Source: Phycisphaerae bacterium (GTDB taxonomy: Bacteria > Planctomycetota > Phycisphaerae > UBA1845 > Fen-1342). From it: a stretch of DNA of 46,040 nt. The notes beneath the pieces are model-generated. The model ran no database searches, was not told the DNA's origin, and saw nothing but the letters and a program-made list of their open reading frames with translations. How positions within the stretch are numbered: the stretch's first letter is position 1; each line of letters starts with the position of its first letter. The position numbers were made by a program, and so were the translations under genes. The DNA lies in the NCBI GenBank assembly GCA_030612705.1, contig JAUWNI010000019.1:1-46040 (forward strand), given 5' to 3'. Positions 19,151 to 26,725 of the stretch are shown here, one piece after another.

Positions 19151-19697
19151 TATCACCGGGAAGGCCGGCGGGCATAAACGCCGAAAGCGTGTCGGTCGCG
19201 GCGAGAGCAGCGGTACCGGCAAGACGGCCGGCCGCGGGCACAAGGGCTGTCTGTCTCGCTCCGGGGGCGGCCCGCACCCGCTTTCAGAAGGCGGCCAGAT
19301 GCCGATCTTCCGCCGCCTGCCCAAGCGCGGTTTCAGCAACTACAATTTCCGCACCGAGTTCGACATTGTTAATCTCGCGGAGCTTGAGCGCTGCTTTGCC
19401 GACGGCGACACCGTTGATCCGGACGTGCTCAAGAAGCTGCGTCTGATCCAGGGCCCCGTCCCGCGGGTCAAGATCCTCGCCAAGGGCAGCCTCGATAAGA
19501 AACTTACCGTCGAGGCCCACGCGTTCAGCGCCAAGGCCCGCCAGTTGATCGAAGGCGCCGGCGGAACCGCCCGGCTGATCAAGCTGCGCAACCCGGTCGC
19601 CCTGGCCCGCGCCAAGCGAAACTCGTCGAAATCCCGCCGGGCAGAGTCGAAACCGACCCGCCTGGAGAAGAAAAAGAGCGTAGCCAAGCAGGACTAA
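19137..19697 (+). CDS. rplO: 50S ribosomal protein L15
   Basis: L15 is a late 50S assembly protein. Two adjacent ATGs (19137 and 19140) precede LSDITGKAGGHKRRKRVGRGESSGTGKTAGRGHKG, so the protein has 185-186 residues; either start overlaps the end of rpsE, and AGGATAA stands upstream. The RNA-binding N-terminal glycine/basic loop and the GGQMPIFRRLPKRGFSN motif are intact. The C-terminus is extended by about 30 lysine-rich residues. It follows rpsE directly, so rpmD (L30), which normally sits here, is absent. Confidence 0.94.
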   Translation: MMLSDITGKAGGHKRRKRVGRGESSGTGKTAGRGHKGCLSRSGGGPHPLSEGGQMPIFRRLPKRGFSNYNFRTEFDIVNLAELERCFADGDTVDPDVLKKLRLIQGPVPRVKILAKGSLDKKLTVEAHAFSAKARQLIEGAGGTARLIKLRNPVALARAKRNSSKSRRAESKPTRLEKKKSVAKQD

Positions 19698-19725
19698 CGA
19701 CAGCGGCTAACGAGGTCTCGCACCT

Positions 19726-21102
19726 ATGTTCCGTGCCTTTATCAACGTATTTCGCATCCCCGACCTGCGAAACAAGGTTCTCTTCACCTTGCTCATGCTC
19801 TCGGTCTACCGCGTCGGGTTTTACGTCCCGTTGCCCGGTGTCGACCAGGGCAGCCTGTCACGACACTGGCAGCAGCAATCCGGCACCGGCGGCGCTACCC
19901 AGCAGGCCGCCGAACTCTTCGCCATGTTCACCGGCGGCGACCTAGGCCAATCCACGCTATTCGGCCTCGGCATCATGCCGTACATTAGCTCGTCGATCAT
20001 CTTCCAGATCCTGGTCACCGTGGTCCCGGCCCTCGAAAAGATCCAAAAGGAGGGTGAGAGCGGCCGACGAAAAATCATGGAGTACACCCGCTACGGCACC
20101 GTGGTGCTGTGCTTCGTCCAGGCCTTCTTCTGGATCGGCTATCTGACCCGCAACGGCCTCGTCATGCCCGACTTCGCCGGCGGCTACAGCTTCTGGGTCA
20201 TGGGCATCACCGGCATGATGGCCGGTACGCTACTGCTGATGTGGCTCGGCGAGCAGATCGACGAATACGGGATCGGCAACGGTATCAGCCTGATCATCAT
20301 GGCCGGAATCGTCGCCCGGCTGCCCAACGCGATCATCCAGGTCGTCCAGGGCTTGAATCTCAAGGGAGTAGTCGGTGGCGGAACAATGGGGCCGGAAAAG
20401 GTCCTGTTCCTGATCGTGTCATTCGTGGCGGTCGTCGCGGGGGCGATCCTGATCACGCAGGCTCAGCGGCGTATCCCCATCCAGCAGGCCAAGCAAACCC
20501 GCGGCCGACGTGTCGTCGGCGGCCAGCGGCACTACCTCCCGCTCAAGGTCAATCACGGCGGGGTCATGCCGATCATCTTCGCCAGTTCGTTCCTGCTTTT
20601 GCCGGGCTGGCTGTTCGGCATGGTGGCCAACGCCGGCATCTGGCCGCAGGTTCTGTGGATTTTCCTGGACGACGCGTTTCGGCCGGGAGCATTTGTCTAC
20701 ATCCTCAGCTATGTGGCGATGGTCTACGTGTTCGCGTATTTCTGGGTCTCGGTACAGTTTCAGCCCAAGGAATTGGCGAACAATCTCCGTGACATGGGTA
20801 GCTTCATACCAGGTTTGCGGCCGGGCAAACGTACGGCCGACTATCTCGAAAGCGTAATGGAACGTATCACCTACGTCGGCGCGGGCTTTTTGGCGCTGAT
20901 CGCGGTGATCCCGTCCGTCATCGCCGTCCACATGGAGATTCCCTTCCAGGTTTCGGCCTTCCTCGGCGGCACGGGACTGCTGATTGTGGTCAGCGTCGCC
21001 CTCGATCTCATCCAGCGGCTCGAAGCAAACCTGATCATGCGTAATTACCAAGGCTTCCTCGGCACCGAAGGCGGCGGCGGCCGAATCAAGGGACGACAAT
21101 AA
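19726..21102 (+). CDS. secY: Preprotein translocase subunit SecY
   Basis: SecY is the channel of the Sec translocon in the cytoplasmic membrane. The 458-residue sequence shows the ten-helix pattern, the plug/TM2 region (FGLGIMPYISSSIIFQIL), TM4-5 (GNGISLIIMAGIVARLP), the cytoplasmic loop with basic RRIPIQQAKQTRGRRVVGG, and the conserved PLKVNHGGVMPIIFASS. It also has FQPKELANNLRDMGSFIPGLRPGKRT near the C-terminus. Cotranscription with ribosomal genes in the spc operon is standard. Confidence 0.97.
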   Translation: MFRAFINVFRIPDLRNKVLFTLLMLSVYRVGFYVPLPGVDQGSLSRHWQQQSGTGGATQQAAELFAMFTGGDLGQSTLFGLGIMPYISSSIIFQILVTVVPALEKIQKEGESGRRKIMEYTRYGTVVLCFVQAFFWIGYLTRNGLVMPDFAGGYSFWVMGITGMMAGTLLLMWLGEQIDEYGIGNGISLIIMAGIVARLPNAIIQVVQGLNLKGVVGGGTMGPEKVLFLIVSFVAVVAGAILITQAQRRIPIQQAKQTRGRRVVGGQRHYLPLKVNHGGVMPIIFASSFLLLPGWLFGMVANAGIWPQVLWIFLDDAFRPGAFVYILSYVAMVYVFAYFWVSVQFQPKELANNLRDMGSFIPGLRPGKRTADYLESVMERITYVGAGFLALIAVIPSVIAVHMEIPFQVSAFLGGTGLLIVVSVALDLIQRLEANLIMRNYQGFLGTEGGGGRIKGRQ

Positions 21103-21105
21103 CCC

Positions 21106-21765
21106 ATGCCATGTAAAAGACTTATCTTCCTCGGCCCTCCCGGCAGCGGTAAGGGCACCCAGGCCACCCGCATGAGCGATCGCTTCGGACTCGTCGCCAT
21201 GTCCAGCGGCGATACGCTCCGTAACGAGATCAAGGCCGATAGCGAGGTCGGTAACAAGGCTAAACAATACGTCCAGGCCGGGACACTCGTCCCGGACGAC
21301 GTCATCACCGGCGTGATGCTCTCCGCGATCGGTAAGTTGCCGCCGAATACCGGCTTCATCCTCGACGGCTTCCCGCGGACGGTCCCGCAGGCCGAGTCGC
21401 TCGCGGTGGGTCTCGAAGACGCCAATATGACAATCGACGCCGCCATTGACTTCCAGATAGGCGACGACCTGATCGTTGAAAGAATTGTCAGCCGCCGTGT
21501 TTGCAGTAATTGCGGCGCTACGTATAATGTTCGGTTCTTCCCGCCACACAAGGATGGTGTTTGCGACAAATGCGGCGGGGAGGTGATACAACGGGTGGAT
21601 GATCGCGAAGACGTGATCAAGACTCGTTTGGAAACGTATCGCTTACAGACTGCTCCGTTGATCGAGTTCTACTCGCGGCGGGGATTGCTGTGTACCGTCG
21701 ATGCCTCACCCGAGGCTGAAGCGGTTGCGGAGCAGGTAGTCGGGAAGATCGAGGCGCTCGGCTGA
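21106..21765 (+). CDS. adk: Adenylate kinase
   Basis: Adenylate kinase interconverts ATP + AMP and 2 ADP. The 219-residue protein has the P-loop GPPGSGKGTQ (residues 10-19), the AMP-binding region (SSGDTLRNEI; DGFPRTVPQAE) and a long LID domain. The LID carries a zinc site, C133, C136, C153 and C156 (CSNC and CDKC), as in Gram-positive and thermophile enzymes. Its location between secY and map is common. It starts three bases after secY. Confidence 0.97.
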   Translation: MPCKRLIFLGPPGSGKGTQATRMSDRFGLVAMSSGDTLRNEIKADSEVGNKAKQYVQAGTLVPDDVITGVMLSAIGKLPPNTGFILDGFPRTVPQAESLAVGLEDANMTIDAAIDFQIGDDLIVERIVSRRVCSNCGATYNVRFFPPHKDGVCDKCGGEVIQRVDDREDVIKTRLETYRLQTAPLIEFYSRRGLLCTVDASPEAEAVAEQVVGKIEALG

Positions 21766-21770
21766 GAGGA

Positions 21771-22568
21771 ATGGGTTCATCAGCCTCGAAAATCGTAATC
21801 AAGTCGCCGCGCGAAGTCGAACTGATGCGTGCCGCGGGGCGGCTGGTTTACGAGGTACTGTGCGCGATTGAAGCGCGTGTTCGCCCGGGTGTGACCACGG
21901 CTGAGCTCGATGAAATCGCGGAGCAAATGATCCGCGATACCGGCGCGGTCGCACTGTTTAAGGGTGTCGAGAACCCGCAGGCACGGTTTCCCTTCCCCGC
22001 GAGTATCTGCTCGTCGGTGAACGAGGAGGTCGTACACGGGATTCCAAGCGACCAGCGGCTCGTCGAGGGTGACATCGTCAGCATCGACTGTGGCGTGCGG
22101 CTCAACGGGTACTGTGGTGATGCCGCCCGCACGATCGCGGTCGGCCGAGTAGACCGTAATGCTCTTGCTTTGATGGACACCACGCGGGAGGCGTTGGAAA
22201 TCGCGATCCGCGAGATCCGACCGCACATTCGCTGGAGCAAGATTGCCCGGCAGATGCAGAAGTACATAGAAAGCCGCGGTTTCGGCGTCGTCCGGGAATT
22301 TGTCGGACATGGGATCGGCCGCGAGATGCACGAGGAGCCGAAGATCCCGAACTATGTTGAGCGTTCGAAACCCGAAGCCGACTTTGAACTCGTACCCGGC
22401 ATGACACTCGCCATCGAGCCGATGGTGACGGCGGGCAAGCCGGGGGTTAAGTTTCGTGACGCCGACGGCTGGTCGGTGATCACCAAGGACCGCTCGCTGG
22501 CGGCTCATTTTGAGCACGATGTGGCGGTGACGGAAACGGGCGCCACGGTCCTGTCGGACGGGAGTTGA
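21771..22568 (+). CDS. map: Type I methionine aminopeptidase
   Basis: This enzyme removes the initiator methionine from nascent proteins. It has 265 residues. All five metal ligands of the pita-bread fold are visible: D106 (VSIDCGV), D117 (GDAART), H180 ([12 protein letters not shown]), E216 (TLAIEPMV) and E255 (VTETGA). The ATG at 21771 is preceded immediately by GAGAGGA, an unusually close Shine-Dalgarno. It follows adk by five bases. infA, which often lies directly after map, is missing here. Confidence 0.96.
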   Translation: MGSSASKIVIKSPREVELMRAAGRLVYEVLCAIEARVRPGVTTAELDEIAEQMIRDTGAVALFKGVENPQARFPFPASICSSVNEEVVHGIPSDQRLVEGDIVSIDCGVRLNGYCGDAARTIAVGRVDRNALALMDTTREALEIAIREIRPHIRWSKIARQMQKYIESRGFGVVREFVGHGIGREMHEEPKIPNYVERSKPEADFELVPGMTLAIEPMVTAGKPGVKFRDADGWSVITKDRSLAAHFEHDVAVTETGATVLSDGS

Positions 22569-22599
22569 TTTGGCGTCCCGTGGCAATGAGGTAGCAGCC

Positions 22600-22713
22600 A
22601 TGAAAGTTCGCAGCAGCGTCAAGCGTATTTGTGAGAATTGTAAGATTGTGAAGCGCAAGGGCGTGGTCCGGGTGATCTGCACCAACCCGCGTCACAAGCA
22701 GCGTCAGGGCTAA
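22600..22713 (+). CDS. rpmJ: 50S ribosomal protein L36
   Basis: A 37-codon gene encodes [20 protein letters not shown], continuing to HKQRQG. L36 is the smallest ribosomal protein and here keeps its zinc ligands C11, C14, C27 and H32. GAGGTAG precedes the ATG by about nine bases. It sits between map and rpsM, its standard place. Confidence 0.96.
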   Translation: MKVRSSVKRICENCKIVKRKGVVRVICTNPRHKQRQG

Positions 22714-22732
22714 CGCCAGAGAGGTTGGGCAA

Positions 22733-23116
22733 ATGCCACGTATCGCCGGTGTGGATGTTCCGAACGAGAAGCGGATTGACATCGCGCTGACGCGCATTTA
22801 CGGGATCGGGTTGTTTCGATCACGGGAAATCCTCGCGAGTACCAGGATCGAACCGAACCTTCGGGCCAACAAGTTGACCGAGGACGAAGTCAGCCGCATC
22901 GCCGGCATCATCGAGTCCGATTACGTCGTGGAGGGGCAGTTGCGTCGGCAGCTTCAGCAGAACATTGCCCGGCTGCGTGACATCCGCTGCTATCGCGGTC
23001 TGCGGCACATTCGCGGCCTGCCGGTTCGCGGGCAGCGCACGCGAACCAACGCCCGCACCCGCAAAGGTCCCAAGAAGACCGTGGCGGGTAAGAAGAGTGT
23101 CAAGGAAATGCGTTAA
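22733..23116 (+). CDS. rpsM: 30S ribosomal protein S13
   Basis: S13 is a head protein that touches tRNA in the P site and bridges to L5. The 127-residue sequence carries [26 protein letters not shown], the helix region and the C-terminal motif [31 protein letters not shown] lies about ten bases before the ATG. This opens the alpha-operon part of the cluster. Confidence 0.97.
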   Translation: MPRIAGVDVPNEKRIDIALTRIYGIGLFRSREILASTRIEPNLRANKLTEDEVSRIAGIIESDYVVEGQLRRQLQQNIARLRDIRCYRGLRHIRGLPVRGQRTRTNARTRKGPKKTVAGKKSVKEMR

Positions 23117-23135
23117 TCGTTAAGGAGCGGTTGTT

Positions 23136-23537
23136 TTGGCCAAATCCGGAAAACGTCGCATCAAGCGCAACGTTGTCAAAGCGGTGGCGCACATCAAGGC
23201 GACGTTTAACAACACGATCATCACCATCACGGACGTCAACGGGGATACGCTCTGCTGGGCGTCGGCCGGTTCGGTCTCGCTCGGCGGGGGTGAAAAGAAG
23301 TTCACCGGAGCCCGCAAGAGCACGCCCTTTGCCTCGCAACGCGCCGCCCAGTACTGTGCCAACATGGCGCGTAAGCACGGCGTTCTCGAAATTGAGGTCA
23401 GGGTCAAGGGCCCCGGCGCCGGACGCGAGTCCGCCATCACGGCCCTTCAGGCCGCCGGCCTTCGGATTCAATCCATCGAAGATGTCACGCCTATTCCGCA
23501 CAATGGCTGTCGCCCGCGGAAGAAGCGGAGGGTCTAG
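23136..23537 (+). CDS. rpsK: 30S ribosomal protein S11
   Basis: S11 is a platform protein near the E site. The start is TTG at 23136, supported by AAGGAGCGG just upstream and by the family start ([13 protein letters not shown]). The 133-residue protein has [44 protein letters not shown] and the C-terminal [17 protein letters not shown]. Full length. Confidence 0.96.
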   Translation: MAKSGKRRIKRNVVKAVAHIKATFNNTIITITDVNGDTLCWASAGSVSLGGGEKKFTGARKSTPFASQRAAQYCANMARKHGVLEIEVRVKGPGAGRESAITALQAAGLRIQSIEDVTPIPHNGCRPRKKRRV

Positions 23538-23540
23538 TTC

Positions 23541-24182
23541 ATGGCGAGACTTACCGGTCCGACAACACGGCTTTCCCGGCGCGAAGGTATCAACCTGATG
23601 TTGAAACCCGTTCGCGACCAGACCGGGAAAAACCCGCTCGAACGCGACTATAAAAATTACCCGCCCGGCATGCACATTTGGCGGCGCAGCCGTCACACCG
23701 CTTACGCCATCCGCTTGCGCGAAAAGCAGAAGGTCAAGCGGCATTACGGGATCCTCGAACGCCAATTCCGCCGCTATTTCGGAATAGCAGAGCGATCTCG
23801 CGAGAACACCGGCGTGAGTTTACTGCGTTTGCTGGAACGGCGTCTGGACAACGTCGTTTACAAGACCCGTTTCATCGCCGGCCGCCGCGGCGCGCGCCAA
23901 GCGATCGTACACGGGCACGTTTACGTCAACGACAAGAAGGTTGATCGGCCGGGTTGTCTGGTCGAAGTTGGTGACAAGATTTCCGTCAACCCCCGCGAGA
24001 AGTCCCAGAAATATTCCCGGGCCCAGATGCAGTTGCTCGAAGGCGTCCCGGTGCCGCCCGAGCAAACCTGGTTGCAGGTGAACCCCGATAAACTGGAAGC
24101 AACCGTCGCCGCGCTACCCGGACGCGATGACGTACTTATCCCGGTGGAAGAGCAACTAATTGTCGAGTTCTGCTCGCGCTAG
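23541..24182 (+). CDS. rpsD: 30S ribosomal protein S4
   Basis: S4 initiates 30S assembly and often autoregulates its operon. The 213-residue protein has the S4 RNA-binding domain (LLRLLERRLDNVVYKTRF, ARQAIVHGHVYVNDKKVDRPG) and the C-terminal EEQLIVEFCSR. The N-terminus lacks an obvious zinc-ribbon cysteine set. GGAGG precedes the ATG. Its stop is 61 bases before the rpoA start. Confidence 0.96.
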   Translation: MARLTGPTTRLSRREGINLMLKPVRDQTGKNPLERDYKNYPPGMHIWRRSRHTAYAIRLREKQKVKRHYGILERQFRRYFGIAERSRENTGVSLLRLLERRLDNVVYKTRFIAGRRGARQAIVHGHVYVNDKKVDRPGCLVEVGDKISVNPREKSQKYSRAQMQLLEGVPVPPEQTWLQVNPDKLEATVAALPGRDDVLIPVEEQLIVEFCSR

Positions 24183-24243
24183 CGCGGGCGAACCCTGGAA
24201 ATTCCCACGAATCGAGAACATCTTTTCGAGGGGCGAGGAAAAC

Positions 24244-25281
24244 ATGCGGATCAGATGGCGTGGCCTCGAATTGCCGACCCGTGTCGTTCGCGAAGAGTCC
24301 GTCAGCAACAACGAGTACGGACGCTTTACCATCGAACCCTTCGAACGCGGCTTCGGCACCACCGTCGGCAACAGCTTGCGAAGAATCCTTCTCTCCAGCC
24401 TCGAAGGCTCGGCGATCACCCATGCCCGCATTGCGGGGGCCGATCACGAGTTCTGCTCGTTGCCCGGCGTGCTTCAGGACGTCACCGACATTATCCTGAA
24501 CATAAAGACGCTGGTCGTCAACGTCGACGGCGATCCGCCTAAACGTATGCGCGTCGAACGCCGTGAAAAAGGCGAAATCCACGCCCGCGACTTCGAGTGC
24601 GAGGCCGGCCTCGAGGTCTATAACGGCGATTTGCTCATCGCTACGCTGACCGACGACGTTCCCTTCTCGGCCGAACTGACCATCTCGCGCGGGCGCGGAT
24701 ACGTCCCCGCGACCGAGCAACTGGAAGAGAACAGCGAGATCGGGATCATTCCGATCGACGCCCTGTTCTCACCAGTCACGCGGGTGCGCTACCGCACCGA
24801 GGACACCCGCGTCGGGCAGAAGGTCAACTACGATCGGCTGATCATGGAAATCTGGACCAAGGGCATCGTGCTGCCCGAGGACGCCCTCGTCGAGGCCGCC
24901 AAGATCCTCCGCAAGCACCTCAACCCCTTTGTACAGTATTACGAACTGGGCGAGACGGTCGCCGCGTCCGAAGCCCAGCCGCTGGACTCCGCCCCGACGG
25001 TCAACGAGGAGCTGCGCGGCAAGTTCGAACGTTCGATCACCAGCCTTGACCTCTCGGTCCGCGCGAGCAATTGTCTGGAAGCGGCCAAGATCATCACGGT
25101 CGGCGACCTGGTCGCTTTGGACGAAAACCAATTGATGCAACTGCGGAGCTTCGGCAAGACATCTTTAATGGAAGTAAAACGAAAACTGTCGGAAATGGGA
25201 CTCTCGCTCGGCTCAAACGTCGGCGAGCCGGATTCGGACGGCCCCCATGCCGCCACCGCCGCCCCACTTTCCGAGATTTGA
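24244..25281 (+). CDS. rpoA: DNA-directed RNA polymerase subunit alpha
   Basis: Alpha dimerises to nucleate RNA polymerase assembly, and its C-terminal domain contacts promoter UP elements and activators. I choose ATG 24244 (MRIRWRGLELPTRVV; 345 residues), preceded by CGAGGAAAAC; an upstream frame start at 24160 overlaps rpsD. The N-terminal domain is seen in ERGFGTTVGNSLRRILLSSLEGSAIT. The C-terminal domain is in TSLDLSVRASNCLEAAKIITVGDLVALDENQLMQLRSFGKTSLMEVKRKL. Both are intact. Confidence 0.97.
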   Translation: MRIRWRGLELPTRVVREESVSNNEYGRFTIEPFERGFGTTVGNSLRRILLSSLEGSAITHARIAGADHEFCSLPGVLQDVTDIILNIKTLVVNVDGDPPKRMRVERREKGEIHARDFECEAGLEVYNGDLLIATLTDDVPFSAELTISRGRGYVPATEQLEENSEIGIIPIDALFSPVTRVRYRTEDTRVGQKVNYDRLIMEIWTKGIVLPEDALVEAAKILRKHLNPFVQYYELGETVAASEAQPLDSAPTVNEELRGKFERSITSLDLSVRASNCLEAAKIITVGDLVALDENQLMQLRSFGKTSLMEVKRKLSEMGLSLGSNVGEPDSDGPHAATAAPLSEI

Positions 25282-25293
25282 GGGTAGATCTTC

Positions 25294-25998
25294 ATGCGAC
25301 ACGCTGTCAGTGGACGAAAGCTTAATCGTACCTCGGCCCATCGGCTGGCCATGCGCCGTAACCTCGTCCAGAGTCTGATCGAGCACGGTGAAATCCGCAC
25401 GACCATCACCAAGGCGAAAGACGTCCGCGGTTTTGCCGAGCGGCTGGTAACGCTAGCGATCGACGGCAGCCTCGCCGCTCGCCAACGCGCCATCGCCCTG
25501 CTAAACGACCGCGCTATCATCGCCAAGGAACACCAGGAAGACTACGACAAGATGAGCGACGCCAAGCGGCATCAGGTCCTCCGATCTCGCTCGGGTCGTC
25601 GGCACCGCATTTCGACTACCAAGCCCGGCGTCAAGTTCACCGCCGAGTCCGTCATCCACAAACTCTTCGCCGACATCGGACCACGCATGAAGAAGCGGGC
25701 CGACGCTCGTGGCGGCGGCGGATATACCCGCATCATCAAGCTGGCCGATCGTCGACTGGGCGACGGCACGCCGATCGCTATTCTCCAGTTCGTTGGAGAG
25801 GAAGACAAACCCCGTCCGAAGGGTACCGACAAGACCGACCGCAAACGCCGGGCTCGGGCCAAGTACGCCTTCTACGCCGGCAAGACAGTCCACCGGCGCG
25901 CCCCGCGGCGCAGCGCCAAGGTCGAAGCCCCCAAGACCGAACCGGCCGCTGTTGAAGAAACCGCCGCCGAGCCGCCGGCAAGCGAAGACGCCAAGTAA
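25294..25998 (+). CDS. rplQ: 50S ribosomal protein L17 with insertion and long tail
   Basis: L17 sits at the tunnel exit side of the 50S subunit. The core is recognisable: MRHAVSGRKLNRTSAHRLAMRRNLVQSLIEHGEI, then HKLFADIGPRMKK, GGGGYTRIIKLADRRLGD and PIAILQFV. The protein is 234 residues against the usual 115-130. Extra parts are an insertion of about 40 basic residues near positions 70-110 (KMSDAKRHQVLRSRSGRRHR) and an 80-residue C-terminal tail that turns from basic to acidic/alanine rich. Last gene of the alpha cluster; no terminator is obvious in the 47 bases that follow. Confidence 0.93.
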   Translation: MRHAVSGRKLNRTSAHRLAMRRNLVQSLIEHGEIRTTITKAKDVRGFAERLVTLAIDGSLAARQRAIALLNDRAIIAKEHQEDYDKMSDAKRHQVLRSRSGRRHRISTTKPGVKFTAESVIHKLFADIGPRMKKRADARGGGGYTRIIKLADRRLGDGTPIAILQFVGEEDKPRPKGTDKTDRKRRARAKYAFYAGKTVHRRAPRRSAKVEAPKTEPAAVEETAAEPPASEDAK

Positions 25999-26045
25999 CC
26001 GAAAGATACATCCACGGGCTTCTATACATCAACAAGGACGCCGTC

Positions 26046-26471
26046 ATGGCGGACGCTGCTCAAGATTCTATCTTCACAAAGATTGTCAAGGGCGAGATCC
26101 CCTGCCACCGCATCTTCGAAAACGATCACATCCTGGCGTTTCTGGACATCACCCCGCTCAGCGTGGGCCACACACTGGTCATCCCCAAGCGGCAAGCCGA
26201 AAAGCTGGAAGACCTCCCGCCGGAAGATACGGCGGAACTCGCCCGCCAGTTGGGCGCGATTGCCAGGCGCGTCGTCTCCGCGACGGGTGCCGAGGGCTAC
26301 AACATCCTGCAAAACAACGGACGCGCGGCCGGACAGGAAGTCCCGCACGTACACTTTCACATCATCCCGCGGCGAGCTGGTGACGGCCTGGGCTACCGCT
26401 GGAAAGCCAAGCCGGCCGAACAGGACACGTTGGCCGAGCTGGCCCGGCGGATCAACGCAACTGACGTGTAA
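26046..26471 (+). CDS. HIT-family hydrolase (HinT-like)
   Basis: This 141-residue protein belongs to the histidine triad superfamily, Hint branch: purine nucleoside phosphoramidate hydrolases. The catalytic triad motif is H101-V-H103-F-H105 (VPHVHFHIIPRR), and the N-terminal DSIFTKIVKGEIPCHRIFEND is typical. The usual length is 110-140. It begins 47 bases after rplQ in the same direction, so it may be read through from the ribosomal operon. The precise substrate cannot be told from sequence. Confidence 0.92.
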   Translation: MADAAQDSIFTKIVKGEIPCHRIFENDHILAFLDITPLSVGHTLVIPKRQAEKLEDLPPEDTAELARQLGAIARRVVSATGAEGYNILQNNGRAAGQEVPHVHFHIIPRRAGDGLGYRWKAKPAEQDTLAELARRINATDV

Positions 26472-26534
26472 ACGCACTCAATCGCGAACCCCCCGGTTGA
26501 GGCAGGCGGTCGGCGGCATATAATGTCAGTTGAT

Positions 26535-26607
<73 letters not shown>

Positions 26608-26670
26608 ATTCACGCAAGTAGTGCCGAACGCTTGAAATAGCGTACCTGCCTGCGTCGGGCAGTGCGGCTC

Positions 26671-26710
26671 GGAGGCCGACGAAAACGAGTAGTCCTACTC
26701 GTTTCGAGGC
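26671..26710. repeat. Imperfect palindrome between tRNA and integrase
   Basis: AAACGAGTAG and CTACTCGTTT (26683-26704) are perfect inverted arms around a 2-base centre. The symmetry extends outward as GGCC/CG blocks on both sides with small mismatches, about 38 bases in all. It ends just before the integrase ribosome binding site (AGGAGG at 26713). It may be an operator or recombinase/excisionase binding site, or the terminator of the tRNA transcript. Confidence 0.5.
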
Positions 26711-26725
26711 CTAGGAGGCTGCACG

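Noticed and set aside
20419..21591. 390-codon minus-strand frame
   Set aside because: Antisense to secY and adk, both clearly real.
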